Shown here: piece after piece, positions 27,680 through 37,280 of the stretch | Numbering within the stretch: the first letter of the stretch is position 1 | Layout: every line of letters starts with the position of its first letter | From: JAJRVM01 sp963700515 | Lineage (GTDB): Bacteria; Planctomycetota; Planctomycetia; Pirellulales; Pirellulaceae | Reading direction: 5' to 3' | NCBI GenBank assembly: GCA_963700515.1 | Contig: CAVOXY010000044.1 | Coordinates: 1 to 64,000 of the forward strand | Length of the DNA: 64,000 bases | Position numbers and translations under genes: made by a program | The notes under the pieces: model-generated | Told to the model about the DNA's origin: nothing | What the model saw: the letters and a program-made list of their open reading frames with translations, nothing else | Databases searched by the model: none

Positions 27680-27877
27680 TCAGACCGGCTTGACGTTTTC
27701 GGCTCTTGGCCCTTTCGGTCCACGTCCTTCGGTGTATGACACTCGTTGTCCTTCTTGGAGTTCTTCGTAGCTCACCCCTTCGAGGTTTGACGAGTGAAAG
27801 AACATGTCCTTGTCGCTCCCGGTGTCGATAAACCCGAAGCCCTTGTCCGTGAGTCGCTTGATCGTGCCTTCTGCCAT
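27680..27877 (-). CDS. cold-shock (CspA-family) protein
   Basis: A 65-residue single-domain nucleic-acid chaperone. MAEGTIKRLTDKGFGFIDTG contains the RNP-1 motif (K-G-F-G-F-I) and DMFFHSSNLEGV the RNP-2 motif (the usual VFVHFS is MFFHSS). The end GPKGPRAENVKPV is canonical. The 5' region from 27878 is long and lacks other genes, in line with the long regulatory leaders of csp mRNAs. Confidence 0.95.
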   Translation of the reverse strand: MAEGTIKRLTDKGFGFIDTGSDKDMFFHSSNLEGVSYEELQEGQRVSYTEGRGPKGPRAENVKPV

Positions 27878-28343
27878 TTGTCCAATTCCTCAAAAAGTGT
27901 CCTGCAGCGTTGCCCGAAAACACCGTGTTCAGGCTGCTCCACTGCAAACACGCCATTCTATCGGGTGGATTGGCTACAAATCAACTGGCGGTAGGTGATG
28001 GCACGTGCCAGAGGGCACATTCGGAGCCTGAGCGGGGGGAAAGTTCCGCACAGAGTCTGTCGATTCTCGCCCTCAGGGCAAGCTTCCCGGACGAACCATG
28101 GGGGGTGTGCGTTTCGCCCGTGAAATGCCACCCCAGACACGTTGTTTGTCGGCGTTTGGGAATGCCACGTCGGCGCCTTTGGAGGAACTTCCGTCCTCAG
28201 CCGGTGCGACGGCGCGTCCGGCCACCGCGCATGGAGATCACGGTGACAGAAACGAGCCTCGATCGGAGGGAAGAGTCGCGTGGCAGGAAGCCCTTGTTGT
28301 CGCGTCGCACTCCCGGGGCGTCGTGCCGGGCGTTTTCCAACAC
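27878..28343. other. intergenic region, csp leader
   Basis: About 470 bp. Open frames on both strands show no family features. Likely holds the csp promoter and 5' untranslated leader on the minus strand and the 3' end of the radical SAM transcript. Confidence 0.35.
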
Positions 28344-30275
28344 TCACGCGGCGTCGGAGCGTGGCGATTCTTTGAGAACCTTCCGATGCAGGTGGATATG
28401 CGACGTGCTCGGCGAAGTATCGCTCATGACGGTACCCGGCAGCGCGTGACTTGCGGGACCGCCGTCAGCGCTACGCATGGGAATCCGGCTGAGGGGCGCT
28501 CGTTCGGCACGTTGGATCTTGCCGCGGAACAGACGCCATGACCATCCCAAGGTGCGGCGATAGGTCTGGATCAGCCCCATGATGCCCAGCAGTTGCACGG
28601 CGGCGTCCGTCATGTGAGCGCGAAATTTGCGGAAGCACCAACGACGTGCCTTCTTCCAACGCGAGTACTGTTGGACTTCGTCCGCCGGCCGCGTTTCGGC
28701 GTCCGCGAACGGAATCTTCGACTTGGAGAAGAACACCGCGATCAGCAACGCGGAGGGGATTAAAGAAGTAGGTGTATCCGGCCAACAAGTTGAGTTGTTT
28801 GAGCCAGGGCCGCGGATGCTTCGATGCCACGACGTAGTTGCCGTCCACAATATGCGGCTCAACTTGTTTTCCGTCGACAGCATCAAAAGCGCATCCCGAT
28901 GTGTAGGTGTCGGCAAACCACTTCGAGCCGGGCGACGGCGTCAGCATCAAGACCTGGGTGAAGAGTGCTCCAGCCTTGCGCAGTGTCCTCAGTTGGTTGA
29001 GCAGTCCGTAGTTGCTTTTCCAGGATACCAGCGGCTGCGAGTCGTGATGCATCATCATGGGAATGGGAAAGATCCCGTTGTCCCGCAACAGGCGAAATGA
29101 CTCCAGCGTCTTGTCTTCGCTTTGCCCCTTCTTGCACCAGGGATGCCGTGATGTCTTCCACGCCCATCCAGAGCGCTCGCAGCCCCGATTGGCGAATGAC
29201 CGGCAGGTGTTCTTTCAGCCGAATGGTGTCATGCACGGTCGCTTCGGTGCCGTACCGGATCTTGCAGTATGGTCGCTGACCAGTGCTGACTTTGCGCGCG
29301 AGCGTTTCCGCAATCTCCAGCGTCCGCTCGGTGTTGTTGAAGAAGTTGTCGTCCGTTCCGAAGAAGTTGATGATGCCAAAGGACTCAGCGATCTGTCCCA
29401 TCTCGTCGGCGATTCGCTCACCACTCTTCACGCGATACTGCCGTTGGTTGTAAGCCGGAATCGGACAGTACGAACAACGAAACTTGCAGCCGACGGTCAT
29501 CACGATGGACGAAATGAGGCAGTGAGCGCGGACACGGTTCTCTGCCAAAGCGTGTCGTTCCAGGGTCGGCTTGGTGCTTGGCGGTTCCAGCAGGCGGTAG
29601 CCGAGTGTGGCGTGCGGCAATTCGTCGAGATCTCCCAGCAAGCGCTGGATGCCCGTGTCGACCAACTCCTCGGGGGCTCCATTGCGCGCCGTGGAACGGC
29701 TGTAGACCAAGCCTGGAATCTCGTCCAGCGCACCGCTGTCGCGGGCTCGCAGGAAAGTCGATCGCATCGACTCGTTGGTTCCTCGCAACGACAGGAGGAC
29801 TTCCAACAGATTCAACAAGACGTATTCTTCGCCCGTCACCGCCACATCGGCTCCCCAGGGGTGATCGGGGTCGGCGCCGAAAACCTCCCAAGGGGAGTAG
29901 ATGATTCGGGGACCTCCCGCAATGATCAAGGGGCGGATACTCGGCGTCCATCTTGTTGACGTCCTGGATCATTTCGTCGCACCTCGTCGAGTGGAGGTGC
30001 ATGCTGGACACCATGAAGATGTCGGGGATGCGACCATCGAGGCGCATCTGCTGTGGACGGAAGTTCCGGTTCCACTGCTGCAAGACAATCCGTGTCTTGT
30101 CGAATCCGGAATCGACCATGGCCGAGCCAATGGCGCGTACGCCCGCCGGCACCATCCTCATGTCGGCGTAGATGAACGGGAGGATTCGCGTGCGGTGATC
30201 GAAGGCACAGGCGATGACGGTCGCCAAATCGTGTTGGGAGGAAATGGCGCGAAGACGACGGCGGATGTCCGTCAT
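28344..30275 (-). CDS. B12-binding-type radical SAM protein, three frameshifts
   Basis: Reassembled protein of about 640 residues. N-terminus MTDIRRRLRAISSQHDLATV then a Rossmann-like B12-binding-type domain (RIPDIFMVSSMHLHS, PLIIAGGPRIIYSPWEVFG, ADVAVTGEEYVLLNLLEVLL). The radical SAM core has CKFRCSYC (CxxxCxxC) followed by PIPAYNQRQYRVKSG, and GTDDNFFNN. The DxHxxG cobalamin motif is not evident, so real cobalamin binding is uncertain. The C-terminal third (HHDSQPLVSWKS..., SPGSKWFADTYTSG) and a basic tail follow in two other frames. Frame changes near 29930, 29110 and 28750. Function unknown; relatives are annotated as B12-binding radical SAM proteins in planctomycetes. Confidence 0.7.
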
Positions 30276-30652
30276 TTCACCGGGTGCTCAGCAATATGTC
30301 TCCGTCAGCACGGCGAGGAAGCTCCATCGAGATGGCTCCGAATTGTAGGACCAAGAAAGAGTGGTTACCGGTGCGTCGACACGGTAGTTTTCACAGATTT
30401 CGGGTTCTGAGTCCAGCTCGGATTCTCGGCGGTATTTTTCGAGTGCGATATGCGGATTTTGGATTCGCGGCAACGAGATGTTTCCCACTTCACGCAATCC
30501 CATTGAAGAGCGAACATGGATGCCCGTAGGATCCCGTCCTGACCCACATCTCGAGATTCTCCACCGGGATCAATCCGGTGGTGGACTTGCAGGTAAAGAC
30601 AAGCGCAGGATCCCGTGCTACCAACGTCCGAGCACCTCCGGGATTCCTTGTT
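30276..30652. other. intergenic region, no gene seen
   Basis: About 380 bp between the kinase-nicotinamidase stop and the radical SAM start, both on the minus strand; holds the promoter of the latter. Confidence 0.35.
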
Positions 30653-32230
30653 CTATGCGCGGATCACGCCTGCATCCAACATCTGCTGCCAGGCAGCTGC
30701 GAGCGAACCGTCCACGTCGATGCCGCGGCAAGCGTTCTCAATGACCGTGACGTCGAAGCCCAACCGGCGCGCATCGAGCGCCGAGTAGGCCACGCAGAAG
30801 TCGGTGGCCAGGCCGACGACAAAGATGCGGGTCAAACCTCGCTCGCGGAGATACCCGGCCAGGCCGGTGGGGGTGTGCCGGTCGTTTTCAAAGAAAGCAG
30901 AATACGAATCGATCTCGCGGTGGTATCCCTTGCGAATGATCAGTTCGCAGTTTGCCACGTCCAGATCGCCGTGGAAGTCGGCTCCGGGCGTGCTTTGCAC
31001 GCAGTGGTCGGGCCAGAGGATCTGTGGGCCGTACGAGAGTTCGATCCGTTCCAGAGGATGTTTCCCCGGATGTGACGAGGCAAACGACAGGTGATCCTCG
31101 CAGTGCCAGTCCTGCGTGAGGATGACGTGGGCAAATCGCCGCGTGAGTTTGTTGATGATCGGCACGATCTGATCCCCTTCGGGAACGGCGAGCGCTCCAT
31201 CGGGGCAGAAGTCGTTCTGGATATCGACCACCAGCAGCACGCGGTTCTCCCGCGGGGCGGCGGGGCGCAGGACGCGTCCGGAGATCTTGGCGGAGGGAAT
31301 GAATGAGGCGGTGGATGCTACCTCAACGGTCTGGGGAAGATGCTCCTGCGTATCTCCCAGCGATCGCCTCACGCTCTGCAGGGCATGGACCAGTTCGTGA
31401 TAGTTCTGGAATCGGTTTTCCGGCGTTTTGTCCATCATGCGCAAGACAAGTTGTTCGACCACCAGAGGAACATGAACGGGAAGCGGAGCTGGATCTGCCT
31501 CATTGACCTGCTGCAGGATGGAGAAGAATGAGTCGCCTTTGAAAGGCGCCTCACCCGAAAGCAAATGATGCAAAGTCGCTCCGAGAGAGTATATGTCGGC
31601 GCGGTGATCGACATGGCTCGCGTCAGCAAATTGCTCGGGCGACATATAGTTGGGAGTCCCCAAGGCAACGCCGGCAGCCGTGTGGACCGATGAACTCTGC
31701 CCGGCGGCCACGGTCTTGGCCAAGCCGAGATCGGCCAGCTTCACGTTATCGGTGGAGGTCAGCAGGATGTTGGCTGGTTTAATGTCGCGATGGATGACGC
31801 CTATCTGGTGCAGGGCTTCGCCGAGCGCTTGAGCGAGCGACTCGGCGACCTGCAACGCGCGAACCACGCTGAGCGGTCCCGCTTCGCGGATATGTCCTTC
31901 CAAGCTCTGGCCATCGACATACTCCATCACGATGTAATAGTGCCCACTCGCCTCTCCGCAATCAAATACTCGCACGATCGAGGGGTGATTCAGTCGCGCA
32001 GCCAGCCGCGCCTCGCGGAGGAATCGCTCAGCACTGGACGCTCTCTGGACCAGATGCGGGTGCAGAAATTTGACCGCCACGTCGAGATCAAGGTCCTGGT
32101 GGTGCCCCCTGTAAACGACACCCATGCCTCCTTCGCCGAGCCGCGCAAGGATCCGGCAGTGACCGACGCTGGAAAGTTGCAGGTAGGGATCGTTCGACAT
32201 ATTGACTCGTTCGTTGAGATAGTCGGTCAT
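30653..32230 (-). CDS. Ser/Thr protein kinase fused to nicotinamidase (PncA-type isochorismatase fold)
   Basis: Intact 525-residue two-domain protein. ATG 32230 has TTAGGA 6 bp upstream; in-frame ATG 32200 is an alternative. Residues about 24-290 are a Hanks-type kinase: G-loop LGEGGMGVVY, Lys54 (VAVK), HRDIKPAN at 147-154, DLG at 167-169, GTPNYMSPEQ at 191-200. After a 35-residue linker, residues 329-525 form a nicotinamidase: catalytic Asp336 (VVDIQNDF), metal ligands Asp374, His376 and His409, Lys434 (IIRKGYHREIDSYSAF), Cys479 (GLATDFCVAYSA). All active-site residues of both enzymes are present. The second half would deamidate nicotinamide to nicotinate in NAD salvage; the first half would phosphorylate itself or others. 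No membrane segment, so cytoplasmic. Confidence 0.93.
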   Translation of the reverse strand: MTDYLNERVNMSNDPYLQLSSVGHCRILARLGEGGMGVVYRGHHQDLDLDVAVKFLHPHLVQRASSAERFLREARLAARLNHPSIVRVFDCGEASGHYYIVMEYVDGQSLEGHIREAGPLSVVRALQVAESLAQALGEALHQIGVIHRDIKPANILLTSTDNVKLADLGLAKTVAAGQSSSVHTAAGVALGTPNYMSPEQFADASHVDHRADIYSLGATLHHLLSGEAPFKGDSFFSILQQVNEADPAPLPVHVPLVVEQLVLRMMDKTPENRFQNYHELVHALQSVRRSLGDTQEHLPQTVEVASTASFIPSAKISGRVLRPAAPRENRVLLVVDIQNDFCPDGALAVPEGDQIVPIINKLTRRFAHVILTQDWHCEDHLSFASSHPGKHPLERIELSYGPQILWPDHCVQSTPGADFHGDLDVANCELIIRKGYHREIDSYSAFFENDRHTPTGLAGYLRERGLTRIFVVGLATDFCVAYSALDARRLGFDVTVIENACRGIDVDGSLAAAWQQMLDAGVIRA

Positions 32231-32761
32231 GCTTCCTAAAGTGGCTCTGCGGCCCGCTGCCAAAGTGGGCCGTGGGTTGCCAGCGCTCACCGATGTCGAT
32301 TCGCACGTATTCTGGGAACGAATCGGGAATGCGGAGTGCGGAATGCGGAACTCGGAATCAGCAGCATCTTGGTCACCCTGCGCAACTGGCGGAGTGATTG
32401 GTTTTTTTCAATCGGCATCGCCCGCTCCGCATTCCCTGGTCGTTGCCCCAGAGAGTGGTCGGATTCATAGGGATACACGCACCGTGGCGCATCGTACGCA
32501 GTGTCACGCTAACGCGGGAGGAACAGGATGAGCCGAGGCTCAAGGACCAGTTTACCGCAAATGGCCCTCTTGTGGCACGGCAGGGGTACGCAAAGTCTGA
32601 CCGCATCCTGATTGTGGGGACTTGCCGGCGGAGATATGCTGGGGACTAGAATCGGTTGGCTGCCGGTGTCATGCGATGCCGAGAAGGGATAGAACGTGGC
32701 GCAGGGAGCGAGGCAATGAAGGATACACCGTCCGCAGGTTGGGGGGCTGCCAGATCGACTG
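32231..32761. other. intergenic region with a 12-bp inverted repeat
   Basis: GGGAATGCGGAG at 32325-32336 and CTCCGCATTCCC at 32425-32436 form a perfect inverted repeat around 88 bp; GGAATGCGGA-like units are also directly repeated at 32326-32355. No gene recognised. Confidence 0.5.
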
Positions 32762-33088
32762 GTGGGTCCCAGCCTGTTATCTCTGATTTTTGCTGGCGTA
32801 GCGTGCCTGTCAGCTTGGGGGCAAGCAGCAACGGCAAAACCAACAGTCTGGATGGGGCCGCCGTCATACGATCAAGGCAAGTGTCTGCGCGAATGGTTTG
32901 AGCATCCCGCTGCGTGGCATGAAACGCGTTCTGTAGTCGACGTGCTTACATACGCCGACCACTGGTTACATAAACAGTTCACGGACGACGAACTGCGCAC
33001 GTGGTTCGCTCAACTGCAGCAGTGGCGGATCAAGTTCGCGCTGGAGGTTGGTGCTGTAAAACCTTACTTCGAGGAGCCGCAAACATGA
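32762..33088 (+). pseudogene. truncated exported protein (N-terminal part only)
   Basis: A 108-codon frame: signal-like LLSLIFAGVACLSAWGQAA then KPTVWMGPPSYDQGKCLREW and QWRIKFALEVGAVKPYFEE to a stop that overlaps the next ATG. The sequence style matches the beginning of a longer planctomycete exported protein that would continue after GAVKPW, so the C-terminal bulk seems deleted. The true start may be ATG 32716 in another frame, with a slip in the G6 run near 32740. It now overlaps the Gfo/Idh start by four bases and may simply supply its ribosome-binding region (GAGGAG). Confidence 0.4.
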
Positions 33089-34488
33089 AGACCGACGTTC
33101 AAGGTCACACGAACCGTGGAGCCACGACGACTCGCCGCGAGTTCTTGAGCAGTGCTGCGCTTGCCGCGGCCACCGTCACCATCGTGCCGCGACACGTATT
33201 GGGAGGCAACGGCCAGACTGCTCCGAGTGAGAAACTCAATATCGCTGGCGTCGGTGTTGGGGGCATGGGGCAGCACAATCTGGCTCAGTGCGCCACGGAG
33301 AACATTGTGGCTCTGTGCGACGTCGACTCGGCGGTGGCCGCGAAGACGTTCGCTCAATATCCGGGTGCCAAGACCTACAAAGATTTTCGCGTCATGCTGG
33401 ATCAGCAGAAGGATATCGATGCGGTGATCGTGGCGACGCCCGACCACACGCACGCCGTGGTCGCGCTGGCGGCCATGCAGCGAGGCAAACACGTCTACGT
33501 GCAGAAGCCTTTGGCGCACAGCGTGCATGAAGCACGCGTGCTGACCGAAGCCGCCCGCAAGCACAAAGTCATGACGCAGCTGGGCAACCAAGGGCATTCC
33601 GGTGACGACGCGCGATTGGTGTGCGAATGGATCTGGGACGGAGCGATCGGCGCTGTACGCGAAGTACATGCCTGGACGAATCGGCCCGTCTGGCCGCAAG
33701 GCATCGAGGTCGATCGGCCGGCGGACACACCGCCCGTGCCGACATCGCTCGATTGGGACCTGTGGCTCGGCCCGGCTGCGGCGCGTCCCTATCATCCAAC
33801 CTATCATCCGGGCCTCTGGCGGGCCTGGTGGGATTTTGGCACCGGTTCGTTGGGCGATCTGGGTTGCCACATCCTCGACGCACCCTTCTGGGCGCTGAAA
33901 CTCAAGTCCCCGGTGAGCGTGGAAGGCTGCGTTTCGACCTACTGGCATGGTTTGTGGCAGGAAACCAAGCCGAAGAACGAAACCTATCCGCGCTCGACCA
34001 TCGTGCGGTTCCAGTTCCCGGCCCGGGAAACCATGCCGGACGTCAAGCTGACCTGGTGGGACGGCGGCATGCTGCCGCCACGGCCCGACGAGTTGGAGGA
34101 AGGTCGCCAGATGGGAGACAGTGACGGCGGCGTCCTGTTCATCGGAGACAAGGGATGCCTGGTGTGCGGTTGCTACGGTCGCAACGCGCAATTGATTCCA
34201 GAAGCGAAGATGCAAGCCTATACGCAGCCGGCCCAAACGTTGGCTCGGATCCCAAACGCGGAAGGAGGACACGAACAGGATTGGGTCCGTGCGTGCAAAG
34301 GAGGCCCGGCGGCGAGCTCCAATTTCGACTACTCCGGGCCTCTGTCGGAGATGGTCTTGATGGGGAACCTGGCCGTCCGCTATCCCAATCGCAGGCTGCT
34401 GTGGAACGGCGAAAAGATGGAAGTCACCAACGACGCGGAAGCCAACGCCTACGTCCGGCGGCAGTATCGACAAGGCTGGACGTTGTAA
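33085..34488 (+). CDS. Gfo/Idh/MocA-family oxidoreductase, Tat-exported
   Basis: A 467-residue NAD(P)-type sugar oxidoreductase. ATG 33085 has GAGGAG upstream; the frame can be extended to 33001 without support. A twin-arginine signal (TTRREFLSSAALAAATVT) directs export with bound cofactor, as usual for planctomycete members. Rossmann motif GVGVGGMGQHN, ALCDVD, then VIVATPDHTHAVVALAAMQR and the catalytic-type lysine region VYVQKPLAHSVHEAR. GSLGDLGCHILDAPFWAL is the conserved substrate-domain motif. Substrate unknown; fits carbohydrate oxidation in the neighbouring glycoside-hydrolase zone. Intact. Confidence 0.9.
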   Translation: MKTDVQGHTNRGATTTRREFLSSAALAAATVTIVPRHVLGGNGQTAPSEKLNIAGVGVGGMGQHNLAQCATENIVALCDVDSAVAAKTFAQYPGAKTYKDFRVMLDQQKDIDAVIVATPDHTHAVVALAAMQRGKHVYVQKPLAHSVHEARVLTEAARKHKVMTQLGNQGHSGDDARLVCEWIWDGAIGAVREVHAWTNRPVWPQGIEVDRPADTPPVPTSLDWDLWLGPAAARPYHPTYHPGLWRAWWDFGTGSLGDLGCHILDAPFWALKLKSPVSVEGCVSTYWHGLWQETKPKNETYPRSTIVRFQFPARETMPDVKLTWWDGGMLPPRPDELEEGRQMGDSDGGVLFIGDKGCLVCGCYGRNAQLIPEAKMQAYTQPAQTLARIPNAEGGHEQDWVRACKGGPAASSNFDYSGPLSEMVLMGNLAVRYPNRRLLWNGEKMEVTNDAEANAYVRRQYRQGWTL

Positions 34489-34490
34489 TG

Positions 34491-34534
34491 CCAATGACCA
34501 ATGACCAGTGACCAATGACCAATGACCAATGACC
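34491..34534. repeat. heptamer array (CCAATGA / CCAGTGA)
   Basis: Six tandem 7-bp units between two convergent genes, ending in the stop codon of the minus-strand gene. The same heptamer family occurs at 62920-62989. Confidence 0.8.
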
Positions 34535-36932
34535 TACGGCGAATTGTGAAGCGTGATTTCCAGGGTCTTCTTTACTTCCAGCACGCGATCTGGCTCGTTC
34601 GTCAGTCGGTTGGGTAGGTGTAGATGCACGGGACTGGGCGTCTCCAGTTGATAGCGGATCCCGTCAGCCTCTCTGGTCCACGTCACGTGAATATTGCCGC
34701 TCCCATCAGGCAGGGGCAGTTGGCCCTCGGCCTGGGATAGCGAGCCGGGATTGAGACAGAGTAGATAGTGGTTGTCTCCCAAATCGTAGCGCGGTTGCAG
34801 TCCCAGCAAATAGCGGGAGAGTTGCCAGGTAGGACAGCCAGCCCACTGATGGCAATGGCTCCAACGCGTGTCAAACACCTCCAACCACGTGGTGCGTGCA
34901 TCGCCCAGCGACCAACCCCAGCAGGTGCGGTATTGGTGGAGGACGAAGTCCATTTCTCCGCGCTCGATCAACTCGGGCATCACGAAGTGCCCAAAGTACG
35001 GCGTGATGAGGCGAGGATTGCTCACCGCGGGATCGCTCAGGCGAGGAGCGCGACGCGTCGTTGGGAAAACATCGCAGCATATGCGATTTGATGGCCGCCA
35101 CGCAGTCTTTATCCTGCTCACCTGGAAAGAAACCGAGCCGCAGACCGAGTGCGGCACGGTGATAACCGATCCGCTGCCAGACGTCGCCGCCGTCGCGAAC
35201 TCGGCGGCAAAATACCGCTGAATAATCCCCTGTCATGTCGTCGGCCAAGCTGCGATAGTGCGCGGAGAGATCGGGCTTGTCGAGCACCTCGCACCAGCGC
35301 ATCATGTCCCGCAGCGCGGCCAGGTAGTGTAAATTGACCCCCATATCAGACGGACCGGGATTGCGTACATAACCCCAGTCCACGAAACCCCATCCGAGTG
35401 CATCTTGCAGCCCGTCAGCGGTCTTTTGCCGCTCAAACGCGGCAATGTTCCGCTCGGCATACGGAAACAACTCTACCAGTACCGCGCGATCACCAGTCAG
35501 CTCCCAGTAATGGACCGCGGCAGAGACCCACTGTGCGGCATAGGTGGACAGGTAACCGGGTTCACCGGGACAGAGCCCCGCTACCATGCCGTCCTCGCGA
35601 GCGCATTGAGCGCATTGCAGTAGTCCGCGGCGAAACAAACGCAGATCGGAAAACGCCACCGCGGCCACGTCCATCCCCACACCCACGACGTCGCCAGCCC
35701 ATTGGCCGCGTTCGCGAGTCGGATTGTCGACCAGACTATCCTCGGAACAAGCGAGATGCGTGGCGACTCCCACCTCCCAGATTCGGTTGAGCAACTCGTC
35801 GTCGGTCCGGAGGCTCCCTTCCACTTCGCCGTAGTAGCAGCGTTCCACGACCTCTTCCTGGAGGAACTGGATCTGATCGGTGGGGCAAGAATGTGAACCT
35901 CGAGAAAGCGACCCCCTTTCGGAGTGAGGGGGAAGAATTCCTGTTGGCCGCCGCGGGCGACGTAATGATCCAGGTTGCAGGAATCGCCAGCCGACAGCGT
36001 GATCCAGGGAGGCACGCGACCCTGACAGAGCGCCTCGCTGTAGGCAAACTCCACTACGGCTCCCTCTGGCAGGTCGAGCAAAAATCGGGGCCGTGCCAGT
36101 CGCACTCGTTGCAGGTCGTAGCGCCGCCACAATCCCTGAGGCGGAAGATCCTGGGGCGACAAGTCGCGCATGAAGAACCGTGCCGCCGGATTGTCTCGTT
36201 CGTAGCCGAAGGTCTCGACGAGTTCCCCAGAGCCAATTAGTTTCGGTTTGTGAACCAGTGCCTGTGTATCGGCTGTGGAGAGTGGTTTGAATGGCCCAAG
36301 GTCCGGATGCACTTCGACCGGTTCGGGCCACGGTTGATCGTCGTAGCTGGGGACCTGCCATAGCGGAACGCTTCGCGTGTCGCACCATTCCATAAACCCC
36401 AGTTGCGGGTTGATGCGTTGCACCTCGGCGACATAACCACCCAGACGTGAGCACTTCCAACGAATTGGCAGTGCATGCTTGTTGGATTCCGCTACACAAA
36501 ACAAAAACGGTGGCGGATTGTTGAGCATCCGCGTCGCGTAGCCGATCTGGTGCACTTGCACGGCGATGACGTGCGTGCCGAGGGCGAGGGGGACCGTCCG
36601 GGTCTGATACTCCGGGTGAGAGAGTGGGAAACGTGGCGGGCCCTCGGTCAGATATTGGCCGTCCAACCAGACGACATACCAGGCGGCCCCCAGTATGTTC
36701 AATTCGACCTCGCTGTCGGCAGTCAACTCCAGCGTGCCACGAAAGGCCACGTAGTAGTCCTTTTCCGTCTCCTTGGCATCCCCCGTCCACAGCAGCCGAG
36801 CGCGGTTGTCTGGTCAGCCCCTGCTATTTGCCCCAGCAGGAGGAGGACGAGAACGCAAAGAATAGTCCCCCTCCAGACAGTCGTATCCCGGTGCCGCTGG
36901 TTGCCGATGTCCACTGGCCGTACTCGCTGCAT
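34534..36932 (-). CDS. GH78-like alpha-L-rhamnosidase-type glycoside hydrolase, exported, frameshifted
   Basis: Reassembled protein of about 795 residues. ATG 36932 opens a signal sequence (GTILCVLVLLLLGQIAGA). Next come beta-sandwich segments (DYYVAFRGTLELTADSEVEL, GAAWYVVWLDGQYLTEGPPR) typical of the N-terminal domains of bacterial rhamnosidases, then an (alpha/alpha)6-barrel part (RTDDELLNRIWEVGVATHL, DNPTRERGQWAGDV, YAAQWVSAAVHYWELTGDR, GFVDWGY) and a C-terminal beta domain. RERGQWAGDV matches the DxxERxxxGW-type acid-residue region of GH78 in a variant form, so the exact family is tentative. Frame changes near 36815, 35880 and 35045. Would release terminal rhamnose or a related sugar. 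Confidence 0.65.
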
Positions 36933-37280
36933 GTCCCTACCCAATTCATCTGGTGAAATTGAGAATCCGCCGGTCCATTTACGCTCCATCTTGTGCTACG
37001 TTGGAGGGCGTGTCCAGACAGGTGCGGTACGTCGCTGACGAGGAAATGCGCGGAGCGGTGAGGTACCGACTCGATCCCGTGTGAAGAACTGCCCGTGAAC
37101 GGGACCCATCAGACAATTCGATCTACAGGGGGCATCGGGTGTGAGGGAGGCCGAGGCTCTTGGCGAGCCGGATTTTCAGGCGCCAGCGCGCGAGCAGGAG
37201 CTTCGCTTTCCAGACTCACGGATCTCCCCAACCGACTTGCCAAGAAACGAACATGCGTCATACGACAAGGGAGCAGAACG
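36933..37280. other. divergent promoter region
   Basis: About 350 bp between two divergently oriented exported carbohydrate-active genes; probably holds both promoters. No boxes stand out. Confidence 0.4.

Noticed and set aside
33064..34515. 483-codon minus-strand frame
   Set aside because: Exact antisense of the Gfo/Idh gene, which has a Tat signal and family motifs; the minus frame is an Arg/His/Asp-rich shadow.
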